From Actinomycetota bacterium (GTDB lineage Bacteria > Actinomycetota > Thermoleophilia > Solirubrobacterales > 70-9): a stretch of 51,266 bases of DNA. The stretch is taken from the NCBI GenBank assembly GCA_018268415.1, contig JAFDWO010000001.1, forward strand, positions 1 through 51,266, read 5' to 3'. A program made the translations under genes and the position numbers. This document shows, piece by piece, positions 24,346 to 32,302 of the stretch (the stretch's first letter is position 1; each line of letters opens with the position of its first letter). The notes beneath the pieces were generated by a model. The model was not told where the DNA came from and did no database searches. It was given only the letters and a program-made list of their open reading frames with translations.

Positions 24346-25203
24346 GTGAGCTTGACCGACGATCTGGTGCAGCGCGTGACCGCGCTTGAAGCGACCATCG
24401 CGGATCTGCGCGAGTTGGTACAGCGCGCCTACGAGAACCCGCTCGATGCTGCGGCCGCAGTGCTGGGAGCGCGACGCGATCCCGCTTACCGGGAGGCCTA
24501 TGGCGAGGAACCGTTGGTCAGCGTGCGGATCGGCGCATTCCGCGGAGGCGAGGCGCTGATCGAGAAGGCGATCGCCTCGGTGCGGGCGCAAACCTACGGG
24601 AACTGGGAGGCAATCGTTGTCGTCGACGGTCCTGAGCCGGAGACGGTGGCTGCGATCGAGGCACTCGGCGACTCCCGACTGCGCTGTGTGCAACGGCCTC
24701 GAAACGGACCTTACCCCGAGGAGCGGGAGCGACGCTGGCAGGTCGCCGGCTGCCACCCATTCAACCACGCTGTCGCGCTGGCGCGGGGCGCCTGGATCGC
24801 ACCCCTCGACCAGGACGATGAATGGACCTCCGAGCACCTCGCGGCGCTGCTCGGCCGGGCGCGGGAGACCGGTGCCGAGGTCGTCTTCGGGGTCAGCCGG
24901 GTCGACCTTGGCGACGACGGCGAGACCTGGTTCGGCGGCTGGCCCCCCCGGCTCGGTGGCTTCGGGTTTCAGGCCGCGATCTACCACGCCGGCCTGGCGC
25001 CCCTCCTCTACGACGTCAACAGCCATCTAGTTGGTGAGCCCGCCGACTGGAATCTTGCCCGCCGCATGCTGGAGGCGGGTGTCGCGTTCGAGTTCGTCGA
25101 CCGGATCGTCACCGTATACACGGCGTCGCCTCGGGACGAGGCGGCGTGGGGCTATTGGATCAGGCGGCGCGATGAGGTTGGCGCCTATCGTGGACCGCGC
25201 TGA
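24346..25203 (+). CDS. GT2 glycosyltransferase with N-terminal coiled coil
   Basis: A 285-residue GT2-like protein. Residues 1-30 form a short coiled coil (LVQRVTALEATIADLRELV), then the catalytic fold begins at LVSVRIGAFRGG, with AIVVVDGPEPETV and IAPLDQDDEWTSEH (DQDD metal motif). The stop of the previous gene reads TAAGGT, which can act as either a ribosome site (AAGGTG) or a -10 box six bases before the GTG start. The first GT2 strand reads SVRIGAF rather than the common SVIIPTY, a divergent form. The donor and acceptor are unknown. Confidence 0.75.
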   Translation: MSLTDDLVQRVTALEATIADLRELVQRAYENPLDAAAAVLGARRDPAYREAYGEEPLVSVRIGAFRGGEALIEKAIASVRAQTYGNWEAIVVVDGPEPETVAAIEALGDSRLRCVQRPRNGPYPEERERRWQVAGCHPFNHAVALARGAWIAPLDQDDEWTSEHLAALLGRARETGAEVVFGVSRVDLGDDGETWFGGWPPRLGGFGFQAAIYHAGLAPLLYDVNSHLVGEPADWNLARRMLEAGVAFEFVDRIVTVYTASPRDEAAWGYWIRRRDEVGAYRGPR

Positions 25204-25242
25204 TTGAGGCGCGCAGCCGGCCGCTGGCGCAACTGCTTGTAT

Positions 25243-26244
25243 GTGCGCGTGCCCGCCGCCGGAGAGCTGCCCTTGCCGCCGTTCGAACTCGCCTCGCGGG
25301 TTGGAAGCCTGGAGGACTACGACGACCCGACCGCGGTCTACGAAATCTTCGGTAAAGCGATTAAAGACGACATTGTCGCCGGCCTCCCAAAGGGCTACTC
25401 GCTGGAGGGGCGTCGCATCCTCGACTTTGGGTGTGGTGCTGGGCGGACCCTGCGCCACTTCATCACCGAGGATGTCGGCGCCGAGCTTTGGGGGTGCGAC
25501 ATCGACGGGCCCAGCATCGAGTGGTTGAAAGGGAACCTCGTCCCGCCTTTGAACGTCTTCCTCAATGGTGAGGTGCCGCCGCTCGATCAGGCGGACGGCA
25601 AGTTCGACCTTATCTACTGCGTGTCGGTCTTCTCCCACCTCACCCGCCACTGGGCGGAGTGGCTGCTCGAGTTGCACCGGCTGCTGAAACCGGATGGCCT
25701 CCTGCTCGCGACGGTGATGGGTCGTGGCCTCTCGGAGTCGATCGCGCATGAGGATTGGGATGAGGACCGGGTCGGCATGATGGTGCTTGCCCCTGGCCAG
25801 GCCTGGAGTGCCGGGGGACCGATGGTGTTCCACTCGCCCTGGTGGCTGCGTGCTCACTGGGGCCGCGCCTTCGACATCGTCTCGCTCGGTGAGTCGGGCT
25901 TTGCGGTGCCCGACCCTGACAACGGGCAAGGCCTTGTTGTGATGCGTCGCAAGGACGTGCAGCTAAGGCCTGAGGACCTGCGGCGGGTCGCCGACGACCC
26001 GCGCGAGGCGGGGGCGCTCGACCACAACGTCGACCGCTTGATGGGCGAGCTCGAAGCCCTGCGCCCGCAGCTGAGCGACTTGAGTGACTCGCTCGCTGCC
26101 GAGCGAGCTCAGGCCGAACCTCAGGTCGTACCGACGCCTCAGTCGCCCCGGCGGAGCCTACGCAACGCGAGCGCCTGGCGGGCGCTGATCTCAAGGAGGG
26201 GCGCGGCGCCCGGATCGCGCGGTTCCGATCCGCCGCCGTCGTAG
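25243..26244 (+). CDS. class I SAM methyltransferase, paralogue of 4564-5574
   Basis: A 333-residue methyltransferase clearly related to that at 4564-5574: both have LP-PP--L--R-G near the N-terminus, LDFGCG-GR as SAM motif, WGCDIDGPSIEWL and RAHWGRAF. The catalytic domain is followed by a short helical region and a diverged tail (LRNASAWRALISRR) that keeps the tryptophan-arginine core. The start is uncertain: GTG at 25243 gives an N-terminus equal in length to the paralogue; TTG at 25204, directly after the previous stop, and GTG at 25249 are possible. The last 106 bp overlap the convergent GT2 gene. Confidence 0.8.
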   Translation: MRVPAAGELPLPPFELASRVGSLEDYDDPTAVYEIFGKAIKDDIVAGLPKGYSLEGRRILDFGCGAGRTLRHFITEDVGAELWGCDIDGPSIEWLKGNLVPPLNVFLNGEVPPLDQADGKFDLIYCVSVFSHLTRHWAEWLLELHRLLKPDGLLLATVMGRGLSESIAHEDWDEDRVGMMVLAPGQAWSAGGPMVFHSPWWLRAHWGRAFDIVSLGESGFAVPDPDNGQGLVVMRRKDVQLRPEDLRRVADDPREAGALDHNVDRLMGELEALRPQLSDLSDSLAAERAQAEPQVVPTPQSPRRSLRNASAWRALISRRGAAPGSRGSDPPPS

Positions 26245-27074
26245 TAGCCGCGCAGGCGCCCGCTGAGGCCGCGTAGCGTGTGATCGCGCAGTAGCTGCCC
26301 AATACAGATCGTTCCCTCGCAGGCGAGTGCGCGCAATGCGATCCGAGGGTCGTTCATTACTCCGTAGCGGCGCAACATGTAGCCGCGACTCCAGCCGGTG
26401 CGAGCGTACTTGGCGCCGCTCGCGGCGCCAAGGCTGGTCGAATAGGAGTGTAAAGCGCGCGCCTCCGGCGCGAGGCGACAGCGTCCCCCTCCCGCGGCCA
26501 GTCGCAACGCGAGGTCGAGATCCTCGTAGTAGAGGAAGATCCGGTCGTCGAAGCCCTCGACTGCGTCGAAGGCGGCACGTCGATAGAGGCCAGCGCCGCC
26601 GGTTGGACCGAGCGGATCGGCGGCGGTTTCTGCGCTCGCGACCGGCTCACCATGCAGGTAATCGAAGCCCATCAAGGTGCGGTCGGCGACCACGCCGGCC
26701 GAGTCGATCAACGCGGGTGACCTCTCCTGGGTCATCACCCCTGCCACCATGGCGATGTCGTCGCCGGTCGCGTCGAGTAGCGCCGCGATGAAGGCTGGCT
26801 CCGGATCTGCGTCGTCGTTCAGAAGGATGAGCGGATCTGCGTCGGGCGTCGCGGCGACACCGGCGTTCAGCGCAGGTCCGAAGCCGCGGTTTTCCGACAT
26901 GACGATCAGCTCGACCTCCGGGAACTTGGTGCGGATCATCTCGGCCGAGTCATCAACGGAGCCATTGTCGACAACGACGACATCGACCTCGCGGGTCTGC
27001 CGGCGCAGACCGCCGAGCGACCGACCGATCCGATCGGCGCCGTTGAAGTTGGGGATGAAGACCGTCGGCCGCAC
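26139..27074 (-). CDS. GT2 glycosyltransferase, rhamnosyltransferase-like
   Basis: A 311-residue GT2 enzyme with VFIPNFNGADRI, VVVVDNGSVDDSAEM, MSENRGFGPALNAGV and LLNDDADPEPAFI (NDDAD), then TGGAGLYRRAAFDAVEGFDDR and FLYYEDLDLALRL. It resembles rhamnosyl- and galactofuranosyl-type transferases. GTG at 27074 is the start; a TACAGT box lies eight bases upstream. Its 3' end runs 106 bp into the convergent methyltransferase gene, so both C-termini are encoded on opposite strands of the same DNA. Confidence 0.82.
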   Translation of the reverse strand: MRPTVFIPNFNGADRIGRSLGGLRRQTREVDVVVVDNGSVDDSAEMIRTKFPEVELIVMSENRGFGPALNAGVAATPDADPLILLNDDADPEPAFIAALLDATGDDIAMVAGVMTQERSPALIDSAGVVADRTLMGFDYLHGEPVASAETAADPLGPTGGAGLYRRAAFDAVEGFDDRIFLYYEDLDLALRLAAGGGRCRLAPEARALHSYSTSLGAASGAKYARTGWSRGYMLRRYGVMNDPRIALRALACEGTICIGQLLRDHTLRGLSGRLRGYYDGGGSEPRDPGAAPLLEISARQALALRRLRRGD

Positions 27075-27099
27075 GAAAATCGACTGTAGGGTTGCAGGC
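27075..27099. promoter_or_regulatory. 25-bp divergent leaderless promoter
   Basis: The segment ACTGTAGGGT carries TAGGGT forward (27087-27092, seven bases before the GTG at 27100) and TACAGT on the reverse strand (27088-27083, eight bases before the GTG at 27074). The two -10 elements overlap. The intergenic length is 25 bp, identical to that at 5575-5599. Confidence 0.5.
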
Positions 27100-27735
27100 G
27101 TGCGCTTAGCGGTCTACGGCTCCCGCCCCGACGGGCACGCCAACGTCGTCCTCGACCTCTTCGGCGCCGACGCGGGTCACGAGTTCGTCGGCCTGCTCGA
27201 CGACTGGCCCGAGAACGCGGAGCGGACGATCGGCGGCCTGCGGGTCATCGGCGGTATCGCCGAGCTGGCGCGGCTCGCGACGGAGGAGATCGAGGGCGTC
27301 GTCCTCGGCTTCGGCGCGGCCTCGGGACGCCTCGCGGTCCTCGCCGCGATCGAGGCGGCCGGGCTGGCGCTGCCGACCCTCGTCCACCCGACCGCCTTCG
27401 TCGCGCCCAGCGCCACGCTCGCCCCCGGCGCCCAGGTGATGCCGCAGGCCAGCGTCGGCCCGCACGCGCAGGTCGGCCGCGGCGTCCTCGTCAATACCGG
27501 CGCGACGCTTGACCACGACGTCGTCGTCGGCGATGGCTCGGTGATCGATCCCGGCGCGGTGCTCACCGGCCGGGTGCGGATCGGCAGCGAGGTCGAGGTC
27601 GGCTCCGGCGCGAGCCTGATCCCCGACTCGGTGGTGGGGGACGGCGCGACGGTCGGGGCCGGGGCCGTCGTCGTGCGACCGGTCGAGGCCGGCGCGACCG
27701 TGGTCGGGGTGCCCGCGCGGCCGCTCGCGGGCTGA
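27100..27735 (+). CDS. PglD/NeuD-like sugar O- or N-acyltransferase
   Basis: A 211-residue left-handed beta-helix acyltransferase of the PglD/NeuD family. Residues 1-~85 form a Rossmann-like N-terminal domain (RLAVYGSRPDGHANVVLDLF), and ~95-211 carry hexapeptide repeats (ATLAPGAQVMPQASV and VVGDGSVIDPGAVL) ending in VVGVPARPLAG. The family typically acetylates the 4-amino group of UDP- or dTDP-4-amino-6-deoxy sugars. It faces an aminotransferase gene whose stop is three bases away, so the pair could make a second N-acylated amino sugar. The GTG at 27100 is supported by the -10 box just upstream. Confidence 0.82.
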   Translation: MRLAVYGSRPDGHANVVLDLFGADAGHEFVGLLDDWPENAERTIGGLRVIGGIAELARLATEEIEGVVLGFGAASGRLAVLAAIEAAGLALPTLVHPTAFVAPSATLAPGAQVMPQASVGPHAQVGRGVLVNTGATLDHDVVVGDGSVIDPGAVLTGRVRIGSEVEVGSGASLIPDSVVGDGATVGAGAVVVRPVEAGATVVGVPARPLAG

Positions 27736-27738
27736 GCG

Positions 27739-28830
27739 CTACGCGCCGACAGCGGTGGCGATCGTGGCGACCTCGTCGGCGGAGAGATCGTTCGCCATCG
27801 GGAGGCAGAGAAGCCGGCGGTGGAGGTCCTCCGCGTTCGGCGTCCCGCCCTCGGTGACGTCCACCTGGTCCGGGATCAGCTGTCCGACCGGCCGGTAGTA
27901 GACGCGGGTCTCGACCGCGTCCGCGCAGTTGGCGAGCGCCTGCTCGCGCCGGCCCTCGTCGGCGAAGAGGAGCGGTGCGAACTGCCAGGTCGAGCGCTCC
28001 GATTCGCGCTGCCAGGTCACTGGTGCTTCGACGCGTGCGCGCAGATCGGCAGCGGCGGCGCGGCGCCGCTTCAGCACCGAGTCGTATTCGTCGAGCACGG
28101 CGAGCGCCGTGGCGGCGTGCAGCTCGCTCATCTTCGCGTTCAGACCGCGGCCTGAGGCGACCAAGTGGTCGGGCCAGAAGCCAAAGTTGATCTGGCGCTC
28201 AATCTGTTCGTGCAGCTCGCGGTGGCGGGTGAAGACGGCGCCGCCCTCGCCGATCGCGAACGGCTTGGTCGCGTGGAAGGACACGACCTCGACGTCGCCC
28301 TGGGCGCCGGTCGGCACGCCGTCGTCGGCGACCGCGCCGAAGGCCGCTGCCGAGTCGACGATCAGCGGCACGCCGGCAGCCTGGCAGGCCGCCTCCCATC
28401 GCTCGCGTACCGCGGCTGGCGGGGGCGTCCCGAAAGCCGAGACGGCGATCGCGACCCGCGCCTCGCCGCCCTTCGCCAGGGTCGCCTCGAGTCCGGCGGG
28501 ATCAAGGTGCCAGTGCGCCGGGTCCGAATCGAGGAGCAGCGGCCGCAGACCCGCCCAGACCGCAGCCTGCGGAGTGGCGATGAACGTGAAGGCCGGCATC
28601 AGGGCGATGCCTTCGGTGCGGTCCCCTAGTAGCGCCGTGAGTGCCGCCATCAGCCCCAGCGTGCCGCTGGCGACCGGCGTGCAGAACGCGCCGACCCGCT
28701 CTCCGAGTCGCTCGGCCAGGAGCTGTGAGCAGGGCCCGCCGTTGCTGAACCAGCGCGCCTCGCGGGAGAGGCCAAGGTAGTTGTCGATCACGGCGCTGGG
28801 CGGCAGTTGGGGCCGCTGGAAGCGGATCAT
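27739..28830 (-). CDS. sugar aminotransferase, DegT/DnrJ/EryC1 family
   Basis: A 363-residue PLP enzyme. The PLP lysine is K189 in SFHATKPFAIGEGG and the ring aspartate is D159 in LIVDSAAAFGA. The N-terminus WFSNGGPCSQLLAERLGE is unlike that of the 3-aminotransferase at 13285, so the regiochemistry is probably different, perhaps C4 as in VioA/PglE-type enzymes. That fits the neighbouring PglD-like acyltransferase. It is the last gene of a three-gene reverse operon that begins at 30518 with two methyltransferases. Confidence 0.8.
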   Translation of the reverse strand: MIRFQRPQLPPSAVIDNYLGLSREARWFSNGGPCSQLLAERLGERVGAFCTPVASGTLGLMAALTALLGDRTEGIALMPAFTFIATPQAAVWAGLRPLLLDSDPAHWHLDPAGLEATLAKGGEARVAIAVSAFGTPPPAAVRERWEAACQAAGVPLIVDSAAAFGAVADDGVPTGAQGDVEVVSFHATKPFAIGEGGAVFTRHRELHEQIERQINFGFWPDHLVASGRGLNAKMSELHAATALAVLDEYDSVLKRRRAAAADLRARVEAPVTWQRESERSTWQFAPLLFADEGRREQALANCADAVETRVYYRPVGQLIPDQVDVTEGGTPNAEDLHRRLLCLPMANDLSADEVATIATAVGA

Positions 28831-28847
28831 TTTCCGAATGTTGCTCG

Positions 28848-29576
28848 TTAGGTCCGCCCGGTGGATTTTGGGCGCAACTCGAGCACGGCAAAGTCGTTGC
28901 CACCGCTGGTGGGAGTCAGCAGAACGCTGCCCTCGGTGATTCGGAAGAGGACCTGATGTTCGGTGGCGACCTCCTCATAGATATTGCGGACCGAGGGCCA
29001 GCCGATGTCGTCCATGACCAGGATGCTGCCCTCGCGCATGTAGGGAAGGAAGCGATCGAGATCCTGGCGGACCGCCTCGCGGTCGTGGTTGCCGTCGATG
29101 TGCAGGAGATCGATCGGCGCGTCGCCAAACTCGGCGGCGAGATCGACGTCCTCGGAGCGTTGCGGGATCAGGCGGGCCCGCTCGCCTATCCCGAGGCGCT
29201 CGATATGCCGCTGCACGTCGGCGTGCATGCCGGCCCAGTCGATCGTCGCCGGCCACTCGACCAAGTCGATGCCGGGGAGCGCGGCTTCGTGCTGGACGGC
29301 AGCTTCAGCCGACCATGGATCGATGCCGACCATCTCTCCGCGCTGGAGCCAGAACATCAGTCGGGCAAGTGGCAGAAACAGGCGACCTCGGTAGACGCCG
29401 ATCTCGACGATCCGGCTGAGGTCCCGGTTCAGAATCAGTTCGGCGAGCAGAAAGACCTTCAGCGCCGTGGCGCCGCCGCCCTCGTCAAGAGGAACCAGCT
29501 CGGTCACCGCGGCCAAGTCCTCGCGCAGGGTTGGTTCCAGTCCCTCGCCGAGGTGTGGAAGCGTGGGGCCGCTCAC
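28848..29576 (-). CDS. class I SAM methyltransferase (Methyltransf_24-like)
   Basis: A 242-residue protein with RIVEIGVYRGRLFLPLA as SAM motif I, GIDPWSAEA, and the later IDLLHIDGNHDREAVRQDL and ILVMDDIGW segments, which are typical of small-molecule or sugar O-methyltransferases related to cephalosporin hydroxylase-like proteins. The GTG at 29576 is nine bases from the previous stop and the gene ends 17 bp before the aminotransferase start, so it is in mid-operon. It lacks the coiled-coil and SWR tail found in the other methyltransferases here. Substrate unknown. Confidence 0.78.
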   Translation of the reverse strand: MSGPTLPHLGEGLEPTLREDLAAVTELVPLDEGGGATALKVFLLAELILNRDLSRIVEIGVYRGRLFLPLARLMFWLQRGEMVGIDPWSAEAAVQHEAALPGIDLVEWPATIDWAGMHADVQRHIERLGIGERARLIPQRSEDVDLAAEFGDAPIDLLHIDGNHDREAVRQDLDRFLPYMREGSILVMDDIGWPSVRNIYEEVATEHQVLFRITEGSVLLTPTSGGNDFAVLELRPKSTGRT

Positions 29577-29585
29577 GCAGGGAAC

Positions 29586-30518
29586 CTACCGGCGCCCGCC
29601 CAGTCGCGCTTTGGCGGCGCGCAGCGGCTCGGTGACGCGCCAGCTGGAGGAGCGTTTGACCCTTTCGAGCTCGCGCTCTGCACTTTCGAGGCGAGCAACC
29701 TTCGAGCGTAGCGCCGCGACTTCGGCCGCGAGTCTGGCGACCGGTGGCGCGTCGGTTGCGGGCTCAGGGTACGCGCCGGCCTTTCGCAGGATGACGACGA
29801 TCTCTTCGCCACTGCGGGCGAGAGCTTCGATCGAGAATGACTCGTCGAGGCATTCCTGGCAGTGAAGGAGCAGGATCAAGAAGGCAGACTCGGTCCAAAC
29901 GTGATGGTGGATCGAGTAGTCCTGGTCTTCCAGAAGGCGAGCGATTTCCTCACCCTTCTGAGGCCAGCTCGGCAGGGCCCGCTCCTCCTCGGTGCCGTTG
30001 ACGAGGACCCCCCATTCGTCGTAGTGCTCCCGGCGCGACACCTCCGGGCCCTCGTCGTGATCGCGGATCAGGTGCTCGAGCGTCGTCACCTCGCGGCGGA
30101 AGTCGAAGGTGTAGCGCTGGTCGGGCACGGTGTAGAAGAGGACGCCGCCGGGCTTCAGCTTGGCCAGGTGGTTGCCGATCGTCCCGATCGGGTCGCCGGT
30201 GTGCTCGAGGAAGTGGTTGGCGACGATGAAGTCCTGGGACGCGTCGTCGACGGTCCCCAGCGTCTCGCCGTCGTCGACGACGTCGACCGGCGTGAGGTCC
30301 TTGCCCGCCAGATCCTCGTCGTATGCGGCGATCAGCTCCTCCACCGCCATCCGGTCGACATAGCGGGCGCGCGCCTGGGGCGGAAGCGTGAGCGGGCGGT
30401 GCAGGGCGCCGATCTCGAGCCCTTCGCCGGCCAGGAAGCGGTACGCGAGCTCGGCCCTGGCGTCGAAGTAGCGTGGCGGCGTGGCGGCCCGTTGGTCGCT
30501 GGACTGGAGGTCGGCCAC
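29586..30518 (-). CDS. class I SAM methyltransferase with SWR tail
   Basis: A 310-residue methyltransferase-fold protein: LEIGALHRPLTLP is a variant SAM-binding region, DFIVANHFLEHTGDPIGTI and LKPGGVLFYTVPD are the central motifs. The final ~45 residues are a coiled coil (AAEVAALRSKVARLESAEREL) followed by RSSSWRVTEPLRAAKARLGG, the best match in the window to the shared tail. The GTG at 30518 is preceded six bases upstream by TACCCT. The reverse frame stays open well beyond this start, but that extension overlaps the divergent membrane gene and resembles nothing. Confidence 0.8.
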   Translation of the reverse strand: MADLQSSDQRAATPPRYFDARAELAYRFLAGEGLEIGALHRPLTLPPQARARYVDRMAVEELIAAYDEDLAGKDLTPVDVVDDGETLGTVDDASQDFIVANHFLEHTGDPIGTIGNHLAKLKPGGVLFYTVPDQRYTFDFRREVTTLEHLIRDHDEGPEVSRREHYDEWGVLVNGTEEERALPSWPQKGEEIARLLEDQDYSIHHHVWTESAFLILLLHCQECLDESFSIEALARSGEEIVVILRKAGAYPEPATDAPPVARLAAEVAALRSKVARLESAERELERVKRSSSWRVTEPLRAAKARLGGRR

Positions 30519-30524
30519 GCCTTG

Positions 30525-30530
30525 AGGGTA
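30525..30530 (-). promoter_or_regulatory. -10 box TACCCT, near-leaderless start at 30518
   Basis: Reverse-strand TACCCT, six bases before the GTG at 30518, likely drives the methyltransferase-methyltransferase-aminotransferase operon. Confidence 0.38.
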
Positions 30531-30588
30531 CCTGGGCGGGGGCCGAGGGCTCGGCGGATCCGGCCCGGGTTGCGCCGGGGACGGCCAA

Positions 30589-30594
30589 TACACT
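30589..30594 (+). promoter_or_regulatory. -10 box TACACT, leaderless start at 30603
   Basis: TACACT ends eight bases before the GTG at 30603, and no Shine-Dalgarno sequence is visible. Confidence 0.45.
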
Positions 30595-30602
30595 CCCGCG
30601 CC

Positions 30603-32252
30603 GTGAACGCCCGCGTTACCCGCAACGCGCCGCGGCTCCTCCTGCTCGCGGCGCTCGTCGTGGCGGCCGTGGTGACCCTGGTGCTGGTCCGGCACCTGAC
30701 CTTCTTCGCCGACTCGTGGGAGTTCCTGATGAACCGGCGGCACTTCACCGCGCACGCGATCCTCGAACCGCACAACGAGCACATCGTGGTGATCCCGGTG
30801 TTGATCACCCAGCTCTTCCTGCGGGTGTTCGGGATGACCTCGGCGATGCCTGAATTCGTCCTGCTGACGATCTTCCTGCTGGCGGCCGCGGCGCTGGTGT
30901 TCGAGTACGTGCGCCGGCGGATCGGTCCCTGGCCCGGGCTCTTCGCGGCGGCGCTGATCCTCTTCCTCGGGCCGGCGTTCGAAGTGCTGCTGTGGACCTT
31001 CGAGATCTCCTACGTCGGCTCGATGGTCTTCGGCCTGGCGATGCTGCTGGCGCTGGAGGGCCGCACCCGCCGCGGGGACCTGGTCGCCTGCGTCGCGCTC
31101 CTCCTCTGCTTCGGCTTCTCCAGCCTCGGCATCGCCTTCGCCGTCGCCGGGATCACCTCGATCCTGGTCGGCCCGCGCCCGACCTGGCGCGAACGGGCCT
31201 TCGTCGTCGTCATCCCGATCGTCCTCTACGGGCTGTGGTGGCTCGGCTGGGGCCACAACGCCGAAACCCACCTCACGCTCCACAACGTCCTCGCCTCGCC
31301 GAACTACGTCGCCGAAGAGGTCGCGGTCGGGGTCGGCGCGCTTACCGGCCTCGGCACCAGCACCGAAACGTTCACCGTCGACCAGACCTGGGGGCGGATC
31401 TTCCTGGTCGCGCTGGTCGTCGGCTTCGCCGTCCTGGTCCGCAACCGTAAACGGGTCGACCCGGTGGTCTGGCCGATCGCCGTGGCGGCGGTCTTCAACT
31501 GGTTCCTCACCGCCTTCAACGACATCGCCGGCCGCGATCCGGACGTCAGCCGTTATCAGTACCTCAGCGCCGTCCTGATCCTGCTGCTGGTCGCGGCGCT
31601 CCTGCGCGGCACCCGGATCAGCAAGCGGTGGCTGATCGCCGGCGGCGTCGCCACCGCGCTGGCGATCGGGCCGAACCTCGTCGTCCTCCACGACGGGCGC
31701 GAATACTTCGCCAACGAAACGATCATCACCCGCTCCGATACCGCCGCCCTGGAGATCGCGCGCAAGACGGTGCCGCCGGAATTCAGCCTCGCCCCCGAAA
31801 TCGCCGGCACCGGCGCGCTGATCGACGTCCAGGCCGGCAAGTACTTCGAAGCGATCGACGAATTCGGCTCGCCCGCCTACTCCCAGGCGGAACTCGAAGC
31901 GGCCCAGCCGCAGGGACGGCGCCAGGCCGACATCCTGCTCTCCCACGCCCTGCCGATCACCTCGGCGACGCAGATCGGGGTGCTCGGGAACGCGCCGGGC
32001 TGCACTGCCGCCGGGGGCGCGGCCGGCGCTCCGGAAGTGCAGCTCGCGGGCGAAGAAGTGCGGATCGAGGTGCCCGCCGGGACGGAAGCGACGCCGCGCC
32101 TGCGGCGCTTCTCCGATGCCGACGAATTCCCGGTCTCGCTGGGCACGATCCCGGCCGAATCGGAAATGGTCGTGCGCATCCCCGCCGACGAATCCTCGCG
32201 CCCGTGGTTCCTGCGCGTGCAGTCAAGTCGCCAGGTCCAGGTCTGCGGCTGA
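30603..32252 (+). CDS. multi-pass membrane protein, GT-C-like
   Basis: A 549-residue membrane protein. After the first helix (about 10-28) the external loop contains FFADSWEFLMNRRHF and EPHNEHIVVIP, again an acidic and aromatic loop of GT-C style; helices continue to about residue 360 and a soluble extracytoplasmic domain of about 170 residues closes the protein. Glutamate is encoded mainly by GAA, unlike the adjoining rmlA gene, where GAG dominates. GTG at 30603 is supported by the TACACT box. It may use a polyprenyl-phosphate sugar to decorate the glycan outside; this is inference. Confidence 0.7.
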   Translation: MNARVTRNAPRLLLLAALVVAAVVTLVLVRHLTFFADSWEFLMNRRHFTAHAILEPHNEHIVVIPVLITQLFLRVFGMTSAMPEFVLLTIFLLAAAALVFEYVRRRIGPWPGLFAAALILFLGPAFEVLLWTFEISYVGSMVFGLAMLLALEGRTRRGDLVACVALLLCFGFSSLGIAFAVAGITSILVGPRPTWRERAFVVVIPIVLYGLWWLGWGHNAETHLTLHNVLASPNYVAEEVAVGVGALTGLGTSTETFTVDQTWGRIFLVALVVGFAVLVRNRKRVDPVVWPIAVAAVFNWFLTAFNDIAGRDPDVSRYQYLSAVLILLLVAALLRGTRISKRWLIAGGVATALAIGPNLVVLHDGREYFANETIITRSDTAALEIARKTVPPEFSLAPEIAGTGALIDVQAGKYFEAIDEFGSPAYSQAELEAAQPQGRRQADILLSHALPITSATQIGVLGNAPGCTAAGGAAGAPEVQLAGEEVRIEVPAGTEATPRLRRFSDADEFPVSLGTIPAESEMVVRIPADESSRPWFLRVQSSRQVQVCG

Positions 32253-32302
32253 CGCGGCGCCGGGACAGCATCGTTTCCGGATAAGTAGGGTTCCAGCCTG
32301 CG

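Noticed and set aside
30519-31946. Reverse open frame extending the methyltransferase by about 475 residues
   Set aside because: Arg/Glu/Asp-rich low-complexity translation antisense to a membrane protein gene; the methyltransferase similarity begins only near the GTG at 30518.
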